64,000 bases of DNA, taken from contig NZ_LN650648.1 of assembly GCF_900002575.1 (NCBI RefSeq), positions 2,333,565-2,397,564 on the forward strand, read 5' to 3'. The notes under the pieces were generated by a model. The model saw nothing but the letters and a program-made list of their open reading frames with translations. It searched no databases and had not been told where the DNA came from. This DNA is from Romboutsia hominis. GTDB lineage: Bacteria; Bacillota; Clostridia; Peptostreptococcales; Peptostreptococcaceae. Of this stretch, positions 28,320 to 38,531 are shown piece after piece; the first letter of the stretch is position 1; the number at the start of each line of letters is the position of its first letter. The position numbers were made by a program, and so were the translations under genes.

Positions 28320-29546
28320 CTAACAATAATATCCGGCTAAATAACCTGTTGAAAATGCTATTTGAAGATTAAATCCCCCAGTATAAGCATCAACATCAAT
28401 TACTTCTCCTGCAAAAAATAATCCATCTATTAGCTTTGATTCCATTGTACTTGCATTTATCTCCCCAACTTTAACTCCACCTGAAGTTATTATAGCCTCT
28501 TCTATTGGTCTATATCTTTTTACTGTTAAATTAATATTTTTTAATAAATGTACTAATGCTTTTCTTTGTTCTCTAGATATTTGATGAACTACAGTATTTT
28601 CATCTATGCCACTTAACTTTATTATTACTGGTATTAATTTTTTTGGCAATAAGTCATCTAAAGAGTTTTTAAAGGCCTTGTTAGTATACTTTTGGAAATC
28701 TCTTTGTATTCTTTTATCTAATTTTTCTTCATCTAGTGCTGGTTTTAAATCTAGAACTATCTTATAAGTATTTTTTGATAAATCTTTCATCATACAACTA
28801 GCTGACTTTACAACCGGTCCATCTATACCATACTTTGTAAATTCTAATTCTCCAAAGTCATCGTATATTTTCTTATTTTTTCCGTTATATAACTCTATTT
28901 TTATATTTCTAAGAGATAATTTTTCTAATTCACTTACAAAACTTTCACATATTTCAAGCCCTATTAAAGAAGGTTTAGGATCTATTATAGTATGTCCATA
29001 TTTTTTAGCAAATTTATATCCATCTCCAGTAGAACCCGTTAGAGGATAACTAACTCCTCCAGTAGCAACTATTACAGCATCGCATTGTATTTCTTTTTTG
29101 TTGTCTAATATTACTTTTTCTATTTTTTTATCTTTTGCTATTATTTCTTCTACTTTAGTATTTAATAACAATTTTACTTTTTTATCTATTACTTGTTTAT
29201 GAAGTGCATTAGCTATATCATGTGCCTTATCACTTTCTGGAAATACTCTATTTCCTCTTTCTGTCTTAGTTTTTACACCTAAACTTTCAAACATATTTAT
29301 AACATCTTCGTTTGTAAATGTATAAAATGCACTATATAAAAATTTACCATTTGTAGGTACATTTTCTATTAATTCTTCTATATCACAGTTATTAGTTATA
29401 TTACATCTACCTTTTCCTGTTATTAATATTTTTCGCCCTACTCTATGATTTTTCTCTACTAATGTTACGTCTAATCCTCTATCTGCTGCAGTTGCCGCTG
29501 CCATCATACCAGCTGCTCCAGCTCCTATTACTACTACTTTTTTCAA
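28320..29546 (-). CDS. HI0933/YhiN-family FAD-dependent oxidoreductase
   Basis: The 408-residue flavoprotein starts with the FAD dinucleotide fold VVVIGAGAAGMMAA and has GRKILITGKGRCNITN typical of this family, ATGGVSYPLTGSTGDGY in the middle and GGFNLQIAFSTGYLAG at the C terminus. Database names include aminoacetone oxidase family, but the true substrate is not established. The start is TTG at 29546 with AGAGGTG upstream. It is apparently monocistronic. Confidence 0.92.
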   Translation of the reverse strand: MKKVVVIGAGAAGMMAAATAADRGLDVTLVEKNHRVGRKILITGKGRCNITNNCDIEELIENVPTNGKFLYSAFYTFTNEDVINMFESLGVKTKTERGNRVFPESDKAHDIANALHKQVIDKKVKLLLNTKVEEIIAKDKKIEKVILDNKKEIQCDAVIVATGGVSYPLTGSTGDGYKFAKKYGHTIIDPKPSLIGLEICESFVSELEKLSLRNIKIELYNGKNKKIYDDFGELEFTKYGIDGPVVKSASCMMKDLSKNTYKIVLDLKPALDEEKLDKRIQRDFQKYTNKAFKNSLDDLLPKKLIPVIIKLSGIDENTVVHQISREQRKALVHLLKNINLTVKRYRPIEEAIITSGGVKVGEINASTMESKLIDGLFFAGEVIDVDAYTGGFNLQIAFSTGYLAGYYC

Positions 29547-29673
29547 ATTTACACCTCTTCTATTTTAAGTAAGCTTAACTTTTTAATAGCTTTAAGTAAC
29601 TTACTTTGCATCTAATTAATATATACTCATATGCATGTTTTAATTAATCTTATTCAATAAATAATAAAGCTTA

Positions 29674-30558
29674 CTATAGCTTAAATATCTTAAACAGAAA
29701 TGGCACTCCACAAACTCCATAAAATACTACTATTGTATATCTTATATAATCAAATAAGTTGTTACTTGGCATAGTATATTTTAAGCCTAAGTAAACTAAT
29801 CCTAAAGTTATTATTCCAAGTAAAAATCTACATATATTTTTAGCTATTTTATTATCTTTTTTGTTACTAAAGTTTATTTTATTTTTATTTTTTGATACTG
29901 TTTCAAACTGTATATATCTATCTTCTACTATATACCCTAGTACAAATCCAGTTAATAATCCAAATGATTTTATATAAGACGAACTATTTACTAAAAATGC
30001 AACTAATGCAAATGGTATTAACATTAAAATAAGACTTAGATATTTTTTTTCATTATCTACATAATCAAAAAATTTACTAAATATTACAGTAAATATTATC
30101 CCAAATCCCCATCCAAATATTACATCTATAGGCCAATGAACTCCTAGGTATAGTCTAGATATGCCTACTCCTAAAATTATAATAGCTCCTATTATACTAA
30201 TCCATGTATTTTTGAATATAATTATTATACTTGTCCAAAATGAAGTTGCAGTTTGAGTATGTCCACTTGGAAATGAATATCCTGTTGCTGTTGATACTCT
30301 TTGAGACGTTATCCCTTCTATTCCTATTGGCCTTTTAGCCTTTATTACATCTTTTATTCCTGAATTTATGGCCACGTTTCCTACTAATGAAAATAATATC
30401 TTTTGACCATACTTTTTATTTATACACCAATACATTATTGTTGTTAATAAAACTATTACAGGTATTTCTGTACTTATAGTAAGTATTAAAAATAAAGTAT
30501 CTAATACGCCAGATCTTAAAGACTGAAAAAATTGTAGTATACTTAATTGAATATCCAT
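29674..30558 (-). CDS. PAP2-family membrane phosphatase
   Basis: The 294-residue integral membrane protein has all three PAP2 phosphatase motifs: KDVIKAKRPIG, SFPSGHTQ and SRLYLGVHWPIDV, the catalytic His being in the third. About eight hydrophobic segments are visible. Relatives remove phosphate from phosphatidic acid, phosphatidylglycerophosphate or undecaprenyl pyrophosphate outside the membrane. AGGAGGGGG precedes the ATG. An undecaprenyl pyrophosphatase role fits a wall-rich region but is inference. Confidence 0.92.
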   Translation of the reverse strand: MDIQLSILQFFQSLRSGVLDTLFLILTISTEIPVIVLLTTIMYWCINKKYGQKILFSLVGNVAINSGIKDVIKAKRPIGIEGITSQRVSTATGYSFPSGHTQTATSFWTSIIIIFKNTWISIIGAIIILGVGISRLYLGVHWPIDVIFGWGFGIIFTVIFSKFFDYVDNEKKYLSLILMLIPFALVAFLVNSSSYIKSFGLLTGFVLGYIVEDRYIQFETVSKNKNKINFSNKKDNKIAKNICRFLLGIITLGLVYLGLKYTMPSNNLFDYIRYTIVVFYGVCGVPFLFKIFKL

Positions 30559-30639
30559 TTTATTTCCCCCTCCTAAGTACTTATCTTTTATGTAATTATA
30601 CCTAACTTTCTTATTTATTTATACCCTTTACACAAAAAT

Positions 30640-30663
30640 AGACTTAGCAACATTGCTAAGTCT
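30640..30663 (-). terminator. Terminator of hpt
   Basis: Arms AGACTTAGCAA / TTGCTAAGTCT with a 2-base centre lie 7 bases past the hpt stop on the minus strand. Confidence 0.8.
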
Positions 30664-30669
30664 TCTATA

Positions 30670-31194
30670 TTATTCTTCTCCAACTATTCCTATATAAGGT
30701 AAGTTTCTGTATTTTTCTGCCCAGTCTATTCCATATCCTACTATAAAATTGTCTTCTATAGTAAACCCTACATAGTCTACTGGTATATTAGCTTTTCTTC
30801 TTTCAGGCTTATCTAATAGTGTACATAATTTTAATGTTTTTGGATTTCTAGTTTGTAGTACATCAACTAATTTGCTTAATGTTAATCCTGAATCTATTAT
30901 ATCTTCTACTACTAATACATTTTTTCCTTCTATATTAACATCTAAGTCCTTTAGTATTTTTACAACACCTGAACTTTCAGTTGATTTTCCATAACTTGAT
31001 ACACTCATAAAATCTATATTAACATCTAAGTCTATTTTTCTTATTAAGTCAGAAACAAACACACTAGCACCCTTTAGTATCCCTACTACTAATAATTCTT
31101 CACCTTTGAAGTCTTTTTCTATTTGTTTTGCTATCTCTTCTACTTTTTTAGCTATTTGTTCTTCTGTTAATAATACTTCTGTAATTTTGAACAT
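30670..31194 (-). CDS. hpt: Hypoxanthine phosphoribosyltransferase
   Basis: The 174-residue enzyme has VGILKGASVF, the PRPP motif VLVVEDIIDSGLT and the terminal GYGIDWAEKYRNLPYIG. It salvages hypoxanthine and guanine to IMP and GMP. The ATG at 31194 has AGGAGG six bases upstream; an upstream in-frame start adds 21 hydrophobic residues that do not belong to the family. An extended -10, TGGTATAAT, lies at about 31234-31242. Confidence 0.96.
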   Translation of the reverse strand: MFKITEVLLTEEQIAKKVEEIAKQIEKDFKGEELLVVGILKGASVFVSDLIRKIDLDVNIDFMSVSSYGKSTESSGVVKILKDLDVNIEGKNVLVVEDIIDSGLTLSKLVDVLQTRNPKTLKLCTLLDKPERRKANIPVDYVGFTIEDNFIVGYGIDWAEKYRNLPYIGIVGEE

Positions 31195-31478
31195 TTCAGT
31201 CCTCCTGTTGTTTACGTATATTATAATAAAAACATTATACCATATAAGCACAAACATTAGAACATTTTTATATTTTTTTTAGTAATTGTTCAATATTTTT
31301 TTATTATTTAAATTTTTAAGTATATTTTTATTATTTTCTTAAAATTTCTTGCTATACATCTTTTCCTAAATATGATTTTTTGGTTAGATATTATTATTTA
31401 ATATTTTTATAAAAGCTACTAATAATCGATTTTTATATTATAATTAAATTGTAACTATTAACTACGGAGGTGTTTTAC

Positions 31479-32552
31479 TTGAGTTTAAACCATGGTGCTA
31501 ATTTATATGACTTATCGAAAAAATATGGATTTTCAAAAGAAGAATTTCTAGATTTTAGTTCTAATATAAATCCTTTAGGTGCATCTAATGCTGCTAAAGA
31601 CATTGTGATTAAAAATATAGATCAGGTTTCTATATATCCAGACCCTGATTACACAAATTTAAAAAATTCTATTTCTTCTTATTGTCATTGTAATAAAGAA
31701 AACATAGTATTAGGAAGTGGTGCAACAGAGCTTATTTCTTCATTTATAAAAACTATAAATCCTACTAAAGCTCTACTTTTATCACCTGCTTATTCTGAGT
31801 ATGAAAAAGAATTAAAAAAGATAAACTGTAATATAGACAAATATTACTCAAAACATGAAAATGACTTTAAGATTGATATTGATAAATTAATAAATCACAT
31901 AAATAGTAATAAATATAATTTGATTATTATCTGTAACCCTAATAATCCAACTGGTTTTACTTTCTCAAAAGCTGAGATAAAAACTTTACTTGAAAGTACT
32001 AATACTTTCTTTATGATTGATGAAACTTACATAGAATTTACAGATACTAAAGCTTTTTCTTCAACATCTTTAGTTGATGATTATAATAATATATTTGTTA
32101 TAAGAGGTACTTCTAAGTTCTTCTCAACCCCTGGTATTAGACTAGGATATGGGCTTATATCTAATACTAGTGTAAAAGATAGTATATCATCTCATCTTGA
32201 TTTATGGAATATAAATATATTTGCTACATTAATGGGTGAGGTTATGTTTAAAGATACACACTTCATAGAAAATACTATTAATGTTATGACTAAAGAAAGA
32301 GATTATTTATTTGATAATTTAAGAAATATAGATGATTTAAATGTTTATGATAGCCAAGGTAATTTTATATTATGTGAAATAAAATCAAAAAAATTAACTG
32401 CAAGTGAATTAAGAGATAAGCTTATTCCACATAAAATAATTATAAGAGATTGTGCTTCTTTTGATGGACTTAACGAGTATTTCTTTAGAGTTTGTATTTT
32501 AAAACCTGAAGATAATAGACTTTTAATAAATTCTTTAAATAATATATTTTAA
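31479..32552 (+). CDS. PLP-dependent class I/II aminotransferase, CobD/HisC-like
   Basis: The 357-residue fold-type I enzyme has LNHGANLYDLSKKYG and DFSSNINPLG at the start, a pattern of threonine-phosphate decarboxylase CobD. CNPNNPTG, DETYIEF and the PLP lysine in RGTSKFFSTPGIRLGYG follow. The start is a TTG at 31479 with GGAGG eight bases upstream. No cobalamin or histidine genes are adjacent, so an L-threonine-phosphate decarboxylase or an aminotransferase role cannot be decided. It diverges from hpt and ends at a bidirectional hairpin. Confidence 0.85.
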   Translation: MSLNHGANLYDLSKKYGFSKEEFLDFSSNINPLGASNAAKDIVIKNIDQVSIYPDPDYTNLKNSISSYCHCNKENIVLGSGATELISSFIKTINPTKALLLSPAYSEYEKELKKINCNIDKYYSKHENDFKIDIDKLINHINSNKYNLIIICNPNNPTGFTFSKAEIKTLLESTNTFFMIDETYIEFTDTKAFSSTSLVDDYNNIFVIRGTSKFFSTPGIRLGYGLISNTSVKDSISSHLDLWNINIFATLMGEVMFKDTHFIENTINVMTKERDYLFDNLRNIDDLNVYDSQGNFILCEIKSKKLTASELRDKLIPHKIIIRDCASFDGLNEYFFRVCILKPEDNRLLINSLNNIF

Positions 32553-32557
32553 TAAAA

Positions 32558-32597
32558 AAATAAAAGTTATCTCAAAGTAAGAGATAACTTTTATTTT
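32558..32597. terminator. Bidirectional terminator between the CobD-like gene and kup
   Basis: Arms TAAAAGTTATCTC / GAGATAACTTTTA around AAAGTAA, with A and T runs outside, lie between converging genes. Confidence 0.9.
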
Positions 32598-32600
32598 ATT

Positions 32601-34541
32601 TTATTTTATTCTAGTTAATTTTACCTTTTTCCTTTTTCCTATTATAATAGGAACTTTCTCAACTTCAACAATACTAGTATCTATACCAAACCTCTTAGCT
32701 GGAGATACTGTTATTTTTTTTATAAGTATCTTAAAACCTATTATAAAACTATCCCATTTTGAAAGGTTACTTTCATTAGATAAATTTTCTTCTAACAATA
32801 CAAATTTAAAGTCTCCAACATTTTTCTCTAAATTGTTATCTATCATATATTCCTTTAGTGTAATTTTTAATTCTTCTGTAGATATTAATTCTTCTATTAC
32901 TTCTCTTAAAAATATATTTACTGTTTGATTTACTTTAAATCCTAGTTCAAATTCTATCTTAAATATTTGATTAGGTATTATAGTATGAACCTTATAACTC
33001 ATAGTATACGGCTCGTCAGTTACTCTTACGTTAACAAACCAATAGAATTTAGCGCGTTTTGGTGATTTATTAAATATAGAATATAATATATTATCTTCTA
33101 TATACCCCCTAGTGCTAGTTTGAGTTAAATACACTAGATGTGTTGAATATAGGGGCAATGTTGTATCTTCTATTATAGATTTAAATCTATCTTTATATTT
33201 AGATAGCTTGGTAAAATGATTGTATCTTTCCTTTATCTTTAATCCATATACCCATGAATACATAACAAACATTATAATAAATCCTATTAATACAGTTATA
33301 TATCCTCCTCTAAAAAACTTAGATAAATTTGCATATAAAAAACTTAATTCGATTATTCCAAAAACAATTAAAACTAATACAGACCTTGTAGCTTTTCTAT
33401 TGTTATATTTTTCATACTGAGATAATAATATGGTTGTCATAAGCATAGTAACTGTAATAGCAAGTCCATATGCAGCTTCCATATTCTCAGATTTTTTAAA
33501 GTATAAAACTAACAATATACAGCCTATTCCTAATGTAAAATTAATTACTGGTATATATATTTGACCTTTTTCCTCATTTGGATATTTAATTAATAATCTA
33601 GGAAAAAGATTTAATTTTATTGCCTCTGATATTAATGAAAATGCCCCAGAAATAAGTGCCTGACTTGCGATAATTGATGCTATTGTCGCTATTATGACCC
33701 CTGGTACAATAAACCACTTTGGCATTATTGAGAAAAATGGATTATTTATTACTACATCTCCTTCTCTTAACATAAGCCATGCTCCTTGTCCTAAGTAATT
33801 AAGTATTAAACATACCTTTACAAAAAACCATGTATAGTATATATTTTTTCTTCCACAATGTCCAAGATCAGAATATAACGCTTCTGCACCTGTTGTACAA
33901 AGAAATACGGCTCCTAAAATATAAGTACTTTTGGGATTTTCAATTAATAATTTTATTCCATAATAAGGATTTATAGCTTTTATTATTTGTGGATTATTAA
34001 TTATTTGAGATATACCAAGTATAGCTAACATAGAAAACCATAAAAACATAATAGGACCAAAAAGCTTTCCTATCTTCATAGTTCCACAGTTTTGAAAAGA
34101 AAATAATAATATTAATATTGATACTACTATAATTAATATCATATTAAGACTTAGTGGAAATATCATTTGTAACCCTTCAACAGATGATGTAACAGTTACT
34201 GGAGGTGTTATCATCCCATCTGCTAAAAGTGATGCTCCGCCTATAACCGCTGGTACAATTGCCCATTTAGCTCTTTTTCTTACTAAAGTATATAATGAAA
34301 ATATTCCACCTTCTCCGTTATTATCCGCTTTAAGAGTTAATATTACATATTTTATAGTTGTTTGAAGTGTTAATGTCCAAATAACAAGTGATATTCCTCC
34401 TAATACTAAATCCGTAGAAACCTGTCCTTTATTAGTTGATAATATTGAATTCATAACATATAAAGGTGATGTACCTATATCTCCATATACGATACCTAAT
34501 GCTACTAATAACGATGCTATACTTACTTTTTTGCTTTTCAT
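32601..34541 (-). CDS. kup: KUP-family potassium uptake protein
   Basis: The 646-residue protein has the family start ALGIVYGDIGTSPLYV, then about 12 membrane helices (to about residue 435) and a long cytoplasmic C-terminal domain. ADNNGEGGIFSLY and the LLADGMITPPVTV segment are characteristic. It imports potassium, probably with protons. I use the ATG at 34541 with GAAGGT upstream rather than a start nine codons earlier. A consensus promoter lies about 135 bases upstream, leaving a leader of about 130 bases in which I see no known riboswitch. Confidence 0.94.
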   Translation of the reverse strand: MKSKKVSIASLLVALGIVYGDIGTSPLYVMNSILSTNKGQVSTDLVLGGISLVIWTLTLQTTIKYVILTLKADNNGEGGIFSLYTLVRKRAKWAIVPAVIGGASLLADGMITPPVTVTSSVEGLQMIFPLSLNMILIIVVSILILLFSFQNCGTMKIGKLFGPIMFLWFSMLAILGISQIINNPQIIKAINPYYGIKLLIENPKSTYILGAVFLCTTGAEALYSDLGHCGRKNIYYTWFFVKVCLILNYLGQGAWLMLREGDVVINNPFFSIMPKWFIVPGVIIATIASIIASQALISGAFSLISEAIKLNLFPRLLIKYPNEEKGQIYIPVINFTLGIGCILLVLYFKKSENMEAAYGLAITVTMLMTTILLSQYEKYNNRKATRSVLVLIVFGIIELSFLYANLSKFFRGGYITVLIGFIIMFVMYSWVYGLKIKERYNHFTKLSKYKDRFKSIIEDTTLPLYSTHLVYLTQTSTRGYIEDNILYSIFNKSPKRAKFYWFVNVRVTDEPYTMSYKVHTIIPNQIFKIEFELGFKVNQTVNIFLREVIEELISTEELKITLKEYMIDNNLEKNVGDFKFVLLEENLSNESNLSKWDSFIIGFKILIKKITVSPAKRFGIDTSIVEVEKVPIIIGKRKKVKLTRIK

Positions 34542-34676
34542 AATTGATTTACCTTCTTTCATAATCACAATCCGCTAGTTTCATCTATTACAAGTTATTA
34601 AAAATAACCTATAATAAGGCTCTCATATCTTTGTTATTAATTTAATATGTTATGACTATACCTTGATAATGGACTT

Positions 34677-34705
34677 AGTCTAGCAAAGTAGTCTTCTTCT
34701 GTCAA
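34677..34705 (-). promoter_or_regulatory. Sigma-A promoter of kup
   Basis: Minus strand TTGACA (34700-34705), 17-base spacer and TAGACT (34677-34682). The remaining 300 bases upstream of this promoter are AT-rich and show nothing I can name. Confidence 0.8.
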
Positions 34706-35021
34706 ATGTCTCTTTTGTTAAGCATTTCATAATTTTTAATTATAAGAATATAGACAAATAATTTATTTAGTTTTTTTAATATTTTTCAAATTTAAATTTA
34801 AGTTTAACATTGCAAAAGCTAAGTTTAGCTTGTTTTAAACAAATAAATATTTAAATTGATGATTTTTAATATTTTCAATATGTAAATTAAAGAATTTTTA
34901 ATTATAAGGTTTATTTTTATAATATAATTAGTTTAAATATAAAAATATTTATGACTTTTCATACAATATTAATTTGTTAGGTTTATATTTTATGATTTTT
35001 AAGTGAAATGTTTTATTAAAT

Positions 35022-35058
35022 AAAAAAGGCTACCTCATAAGAGGTAGCTATTTTTTTT
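35022..35058 (-). terminator. Terminator of the dicarboxylate symporter gene
   Basis: Arms GGCTACCTC / GAGGTAGCT with a 4-base loop, flanked by A and T runs, begin 7 bases after the stop. Confidence 0.88.
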
Positions 35059-35064
35059 AATTGC

Positions 35065-36261
35065 TTAAGCAACTTTATTTGCTTTTTTAGACATTTTAGT
35101 GTTTATATGATCAACAACTGCTGCTATAGCGTTATCTCCAGATACGTTTGCAGCTGTTCCGAAACTATCTTGAGTTAAGTATAAAGCTATCATTAAACTT
35201 GCAAGTCCACCATCTGATGGTATACCTATCATTGGTAAGAAAGGTAATGCACTCATTATAGCTCCACCTGGTGCTCCTGGTGCTGCAACCATTGCTATTC
35301 CTAACATTAATATGAATGGGAATAAAGTAGTAAAGCTATGATCCATATTGTTCATCATAAGTACTGCAACAGCAAATGATGTAACTGATATTATACTTCC
35401 TGATAAGTGAATTGTTGCACATAAAGGTACACAGAATTCTCTTATTTCTTTGCTTACTCCATTGTTTTTAGCACATTCTACATTTACTGGTATAGTAGCT
35501 GCTGAAGATTGAGTTCCTACTGCTGTTAAGTAACCAGGTATTTGGTTTTTTAACATTTTGAAAGGATTCTTCCCTGTAACTATTCCTGCTGCTGTAAATT
35601 GTATTGTTAAGTATATTAAATGTAGAGGTATTACTATTAAGTAAACTCTCCAGAATACTCCTAATATAGACCAAACTTGTCCAGCAAAAGTTATATTAGC
35701 AAATGTTCCTGCTATATATATTGGTAATAAAGGTATTATTATTGTTGATAATACTTTCGTTACGATTTCTTGGAACTCTTGGAATATATTATGTAAAGTT
35801 TGCCCTTTACCATTGTTTCTAAGAGCAGATATACCTAGACCCATTGTAAATGCAAATACTATTGCAGCAGTTACATCTACCATTGGTGATAAAGGTATAC
35901 TAAAGAATGGTGATAACATACCTGCTTCAGGATCACCTATTTGTGAAGCAACACTTGCATCTATAAAAGATGGGAATATTAACGATGCTACAGCAAATGC
36001 TAATGTTCCGGCTACTATTGTAGACCCATATGCTATTCCTGTTGTTATCCCTAATAATTTTCCTGCACCTGTTGCTAAATCTGCTATACCTGCTGTAACA
36101 AATCCTATTATTATAAATGGTATAACGAATTTTAAGAATGCAGAGAATAAACTACTTGCAGTTACCAGAGTTTTAACTATAACTTCTGGTGCGAATTGTC
36201 CGATTAATATACCGGCTATGATACCCATAATAAGTTTAGGAACTAATCCTATTTTTTTCAT
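35065..36261 (-). CDS. Dicarboxylate/amino acid:cation symporter (DAACS family)
   Basis: The 398-residue carrier has the family's re-entrant loop serine-rich stretch GTQSSAATIPVNVECAKNN, the motif AAPGAPGGAIMSALPF and the C-terminal SGDNAIAAVVDHINT. Eight helices with two re-entrant loops are expected. It imports glutamate, aspartate or C4-dicarboxylates, or serine/threonine as in SstT; the substrate cannot be chosen from sequence. GGGGGAG precedes the ATG. A TTGACT/TATTAT promoter lies at 36304-36332. Confidence 0.92.
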   Translation of the reverse strand: MKKIGLVPKLIMGIIAGILIGQFAPEVIVKTLVTASSLFSAFLKFVIPFIIIGFVTAGIADLATGAGKLLGITTGIAYGSTIVAGTLAFAVASLIFPSFIDASVASQIGDPEAGMLSPFFSIPLSPMVDVTAAIVFAFTMGLGISALRNNGKGQTLHNIFQEFQEIVTKVLSTIIIPLLPIYIAGTFANITFAGQVWSILGVFWRVYLIVIPLHLIYLTIQFTAAGIVTGKNPFKMLKNQIPGYLTAVGTQSSAATIPVNVECAKNNGVSKEIREFCVPLCATIHLSGSIISVTSFAVAVLMMNNMDHSFTTLFPFILMLGIAMVAAPGAPGGAIMSALPFLPMIGIPSDGGLASLMIALYLTQDSFGTAANVSGDNAIAAVVDHINTKMSKKANKVA

Positions 36262-36303
36262 ACGATCTTTCTCCCCCTGTCATTTTTTTCCCCTTGTAAA
36301 CTT

Positions 36304-36332
36304 ATAATAAAACATTTTTCTATTCTAGTCAA
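36304..36332 (-). promoter_or_regulatory. Promoter of the dicarboxylate symporter gene
   Basis: Minus strand TTGACT (36327-36332), 17-base spacer, TATTAT (36304-36309), about 45 bases before the start. The rest of the 338-base gap is AT-rich and otherwise holds only the kinase terminator. Confidence 0.75.
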
Positions 36333-36512
36333 CGTTTTCCTAGATATTTTTTTGTTTTTTTTGATTTTTTCTTTATTTTATTTTATTTCTAACTTTTTAT
36401 ACTTTTTTTATTAAATCGCTTTTCTTTATAATTGAAATTTTCTTAATTTTCTTTCTATATAGTGTTAATTTCAATATTATTTTTTTAAATTTACTTTTAA
36501 ATTTTTTATAAT

Positions 36513-36551
36513 AAAAAAAGATAATTTCATAAAATAGAAACTATCTTTTTT
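36513..36551 (-). terminator. Terminator of the orphan histidine kinase gene
   Basis: Arms AAAAAGATAATTTC / GAAACTATCTTTTT with one mismatch and a T run lie about 50 bases past the kinase stop. Confidence 0.8.
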
Positions 36552-36599
36552 ATTCTTTTCACTTATTCTTTATAATTTTAAATAATTTTTATTTTATAT

Positions 36600-38531
36600 C
36601 TACATATATATATCTGATAACTCTAATTTTACCTTTTCTTTTAATTCATCTTCTATTATATATTTATCACATCTATTTTCACTTATTTTAATTATAGGTA
36701 TTTTTATTTTAAAGGTTGTGCCTTCATTTAATTTTGATTTTATATCAATTTTTCCTCCATGTGCTTCTACAAATAGCTTAACAATAGATAATCCTACCCC
36801 ACTTCCTTCATTCTTTCTAGTCATGGTATTATCTATTTGGTAAAATATATCAAATATATGCTCTAACTCTTCCTCATTCATACCTATTCCTTTATCTTTT
36901 ATTTCAATCTCAACATTATCTTCTAACGTTGATACATTGACATTTAAAGTTCCACCATTGTATGAAAATTTAATTGCATTTGACAATAAATTAAGTATTG
37001 CCCTTTCCATTTTATCAATATCAACAGCTGTTATAATTTCCTCGTCAGTAGTATCAAATATAATATCTAAATTTTTAGATTTTGTATATGGTATTACAGA
37101 TAAAGTTATATCTTCGATTAACTCTACTATATTTACATTTTGTAAATATGGTTTTGTATCTACACATTTAAATTTTTGAATATCAATTAAATTATTTATC
37201 AACCTTAACAATCTATTACAATTACTTTCTATAATTTCATAATTATTATTACTTATTATGAATTCATTGTTTTTAGATTTTGATTTTGAAAGCTGCATTA
37301 CTGATGAGATAACAGTAATTGGCGTTCTTAGTTCATGACTAATATTAGATGTAAAGTGTGCCTTTAATCTGCTTAATTCCTCGCCTTCATCAATTAATCT
37401 TAAAAGTTCTTTTTCATATTTCATTTTATAGTTAGTATAAGATATTAAGGCTATTACCATAGCTACTAGAACTAAAATAATAGAAATTACTACTAGTATA
37501 TAATTTTCATGTTTTTTATAAATTTCTATTGGATCATTTACTATTACAGATCCGTCTGGTAAATCATGCTTTTTTATACCAAATTCTTTCATTACCTCAT
37601 AATCAAATATATACTTATTTGCATTGTCATCACCTATATAAATTTTTTTATCACTTTTCCCAGATAAAATTGAATTTACTATTTCCCCAGCTTTTTTAGC
37701 CTGATTATATGGACTTACAACCTTACCACCTATAGTACCTTTCCCTATACTATGTTCAAATGAACTATATATAGGAACATCTTTAGTTAATGATTTTATA
37801 AGCCCAATTGTATCTTCATGTCCTAAATTAATATTTTCAAAATACCCTGGATAAAAAGTTATAATTGCATCACTACTTTCTAGTTTTTTTAACTTTTTCT
37901 TAAAATCATTAACATCTATATTGCGAGTAACTACCTCATGTAAATTAATATTATTTTTTTTATATTTATTTTCATAATAAGATATATCTTCTTTTGTTAA
38001 TTCACTTTTATATCCAGACATAAAGTAAATATTTTTTACACCTTTGTGAAATTTAGATATTAGCTCTATATTTTTATCTATTGATGATACTTCCTTTACC
38101 CCTGAAACCATATCATAAGACAAAGCCTTTTTTATAAGTTCTTCATTTTCTATTGCAAAGAATACAATAGGAATATCCTTAAATAAATCTTCTCTATATT
38201 TTATAGCAAATTCTAATGCATCATCATTTTCTACAATAATACCATCAAAATTTTTATAATTTCTTAGTCTATGGCTTAGTAACTCATAAAATTCTAATTC
38301 ATGCTTTGGGCTATAATTATATTCTGAATTCATATACTCAGTTTGTAAATTTATATCATGGCCTAACCCACTTACAATTCCACTCATATATTCATCAAAG
38401 TTTAAGAAGTTAGGATTTCCTGAACTAATAAATAAAATATTTCTTTTTCCTTCTGAATATATATCTTTTGTATATATTCCCAATATCAAAATAGTAATAA
38501 AAATGAAACTTAGGTATTTACACTTCCTCAT
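36600..38531 (-). CDS. Sensor histidine kinase with extracytoplasmic substrate-binding domain
   Basis: The 643-residue kinase has a signal-like helix (residues 7-24), an outside domain of about 300 residues resembling ABC-transporter substrate-binding proteins (PF04392 type; start ILFISSGNPNF), a membrane helix (about 345-368), HisKA with HFTSNISHELRTPITV and HATPase with NLLSNAIKFSYNGG and EGSGVGLSIVK. The ATG at 38531 has AGGTGA upstream. There is no response regulator gene next to it, so its partner is unknown. The sensor may bind an amino acid or sugar ligand directly. Confidence 0.9.
   Translation of the reverse strand: MRKCKYLSFIFITILILGIYTKDIYSEGKRNILFISSGNPNFLNFDEYMSGIVSGLGHDINLQTEYMNSEYNYSPKHELEFYELLSHRLRNYKNFDGIIVENDDALEFAIKYREDLFKDIPIVFFAIENEELIKKALSYDMVSGVKEVSSIDKNIELISKFHKGVKNIYFMSGYKSELTKEDISYYENKYKKNNINLHEVVTRNIDVNDFKKKLKKLESSDAIITFYPGYFENINLGHEDTIGLIKSLTKDVPIYSSFEHSIGKGTIGGKVVSPYNQAKKAGEIVNSILSGKSDKKIYIGDDNANKYIFDYEVMKEFGIKKHDLPDGSVIVNDPIEIYKKHENYILVVISIILVLVAMVIALISYTNYKMKYEKELLRLIDEGEELSRLKAHFTSNISHELRTPITVISSVMQLSKSKSKNNEFIISNNNYEIIESNCNRLLRLINNLIDIQKFKCVDTKPYLQNVNIVELIEDITLSVIPYTKSKNLDIIFDTTDEEIITAVDIDKMERAILNLLSNAIKFSYNGGTLNVNVSTLEDNVEIEIKDKGIGMNEEELEHIFDIFYQIDNTMTRKNEGSGVGLSIVKLFVEAHGGKIDIKSKLNEGTTFKIKIPIIKISENRCDKYIIEDELKEKVKLELSDIYM

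Noticed and set aside
34569-34676. Possible c-di-AMP (ydaO) riboswitch before kup
   Set aside because: The leader is only about 130 bases and lacks the conserved GC-rich ydaO blocks.
35468-35674. A 68-codon minus-strand frame inside the dicarboxylate symporter gene
   Set aside because: It lies within a long conserved gene in another frame and has no ribosome site.
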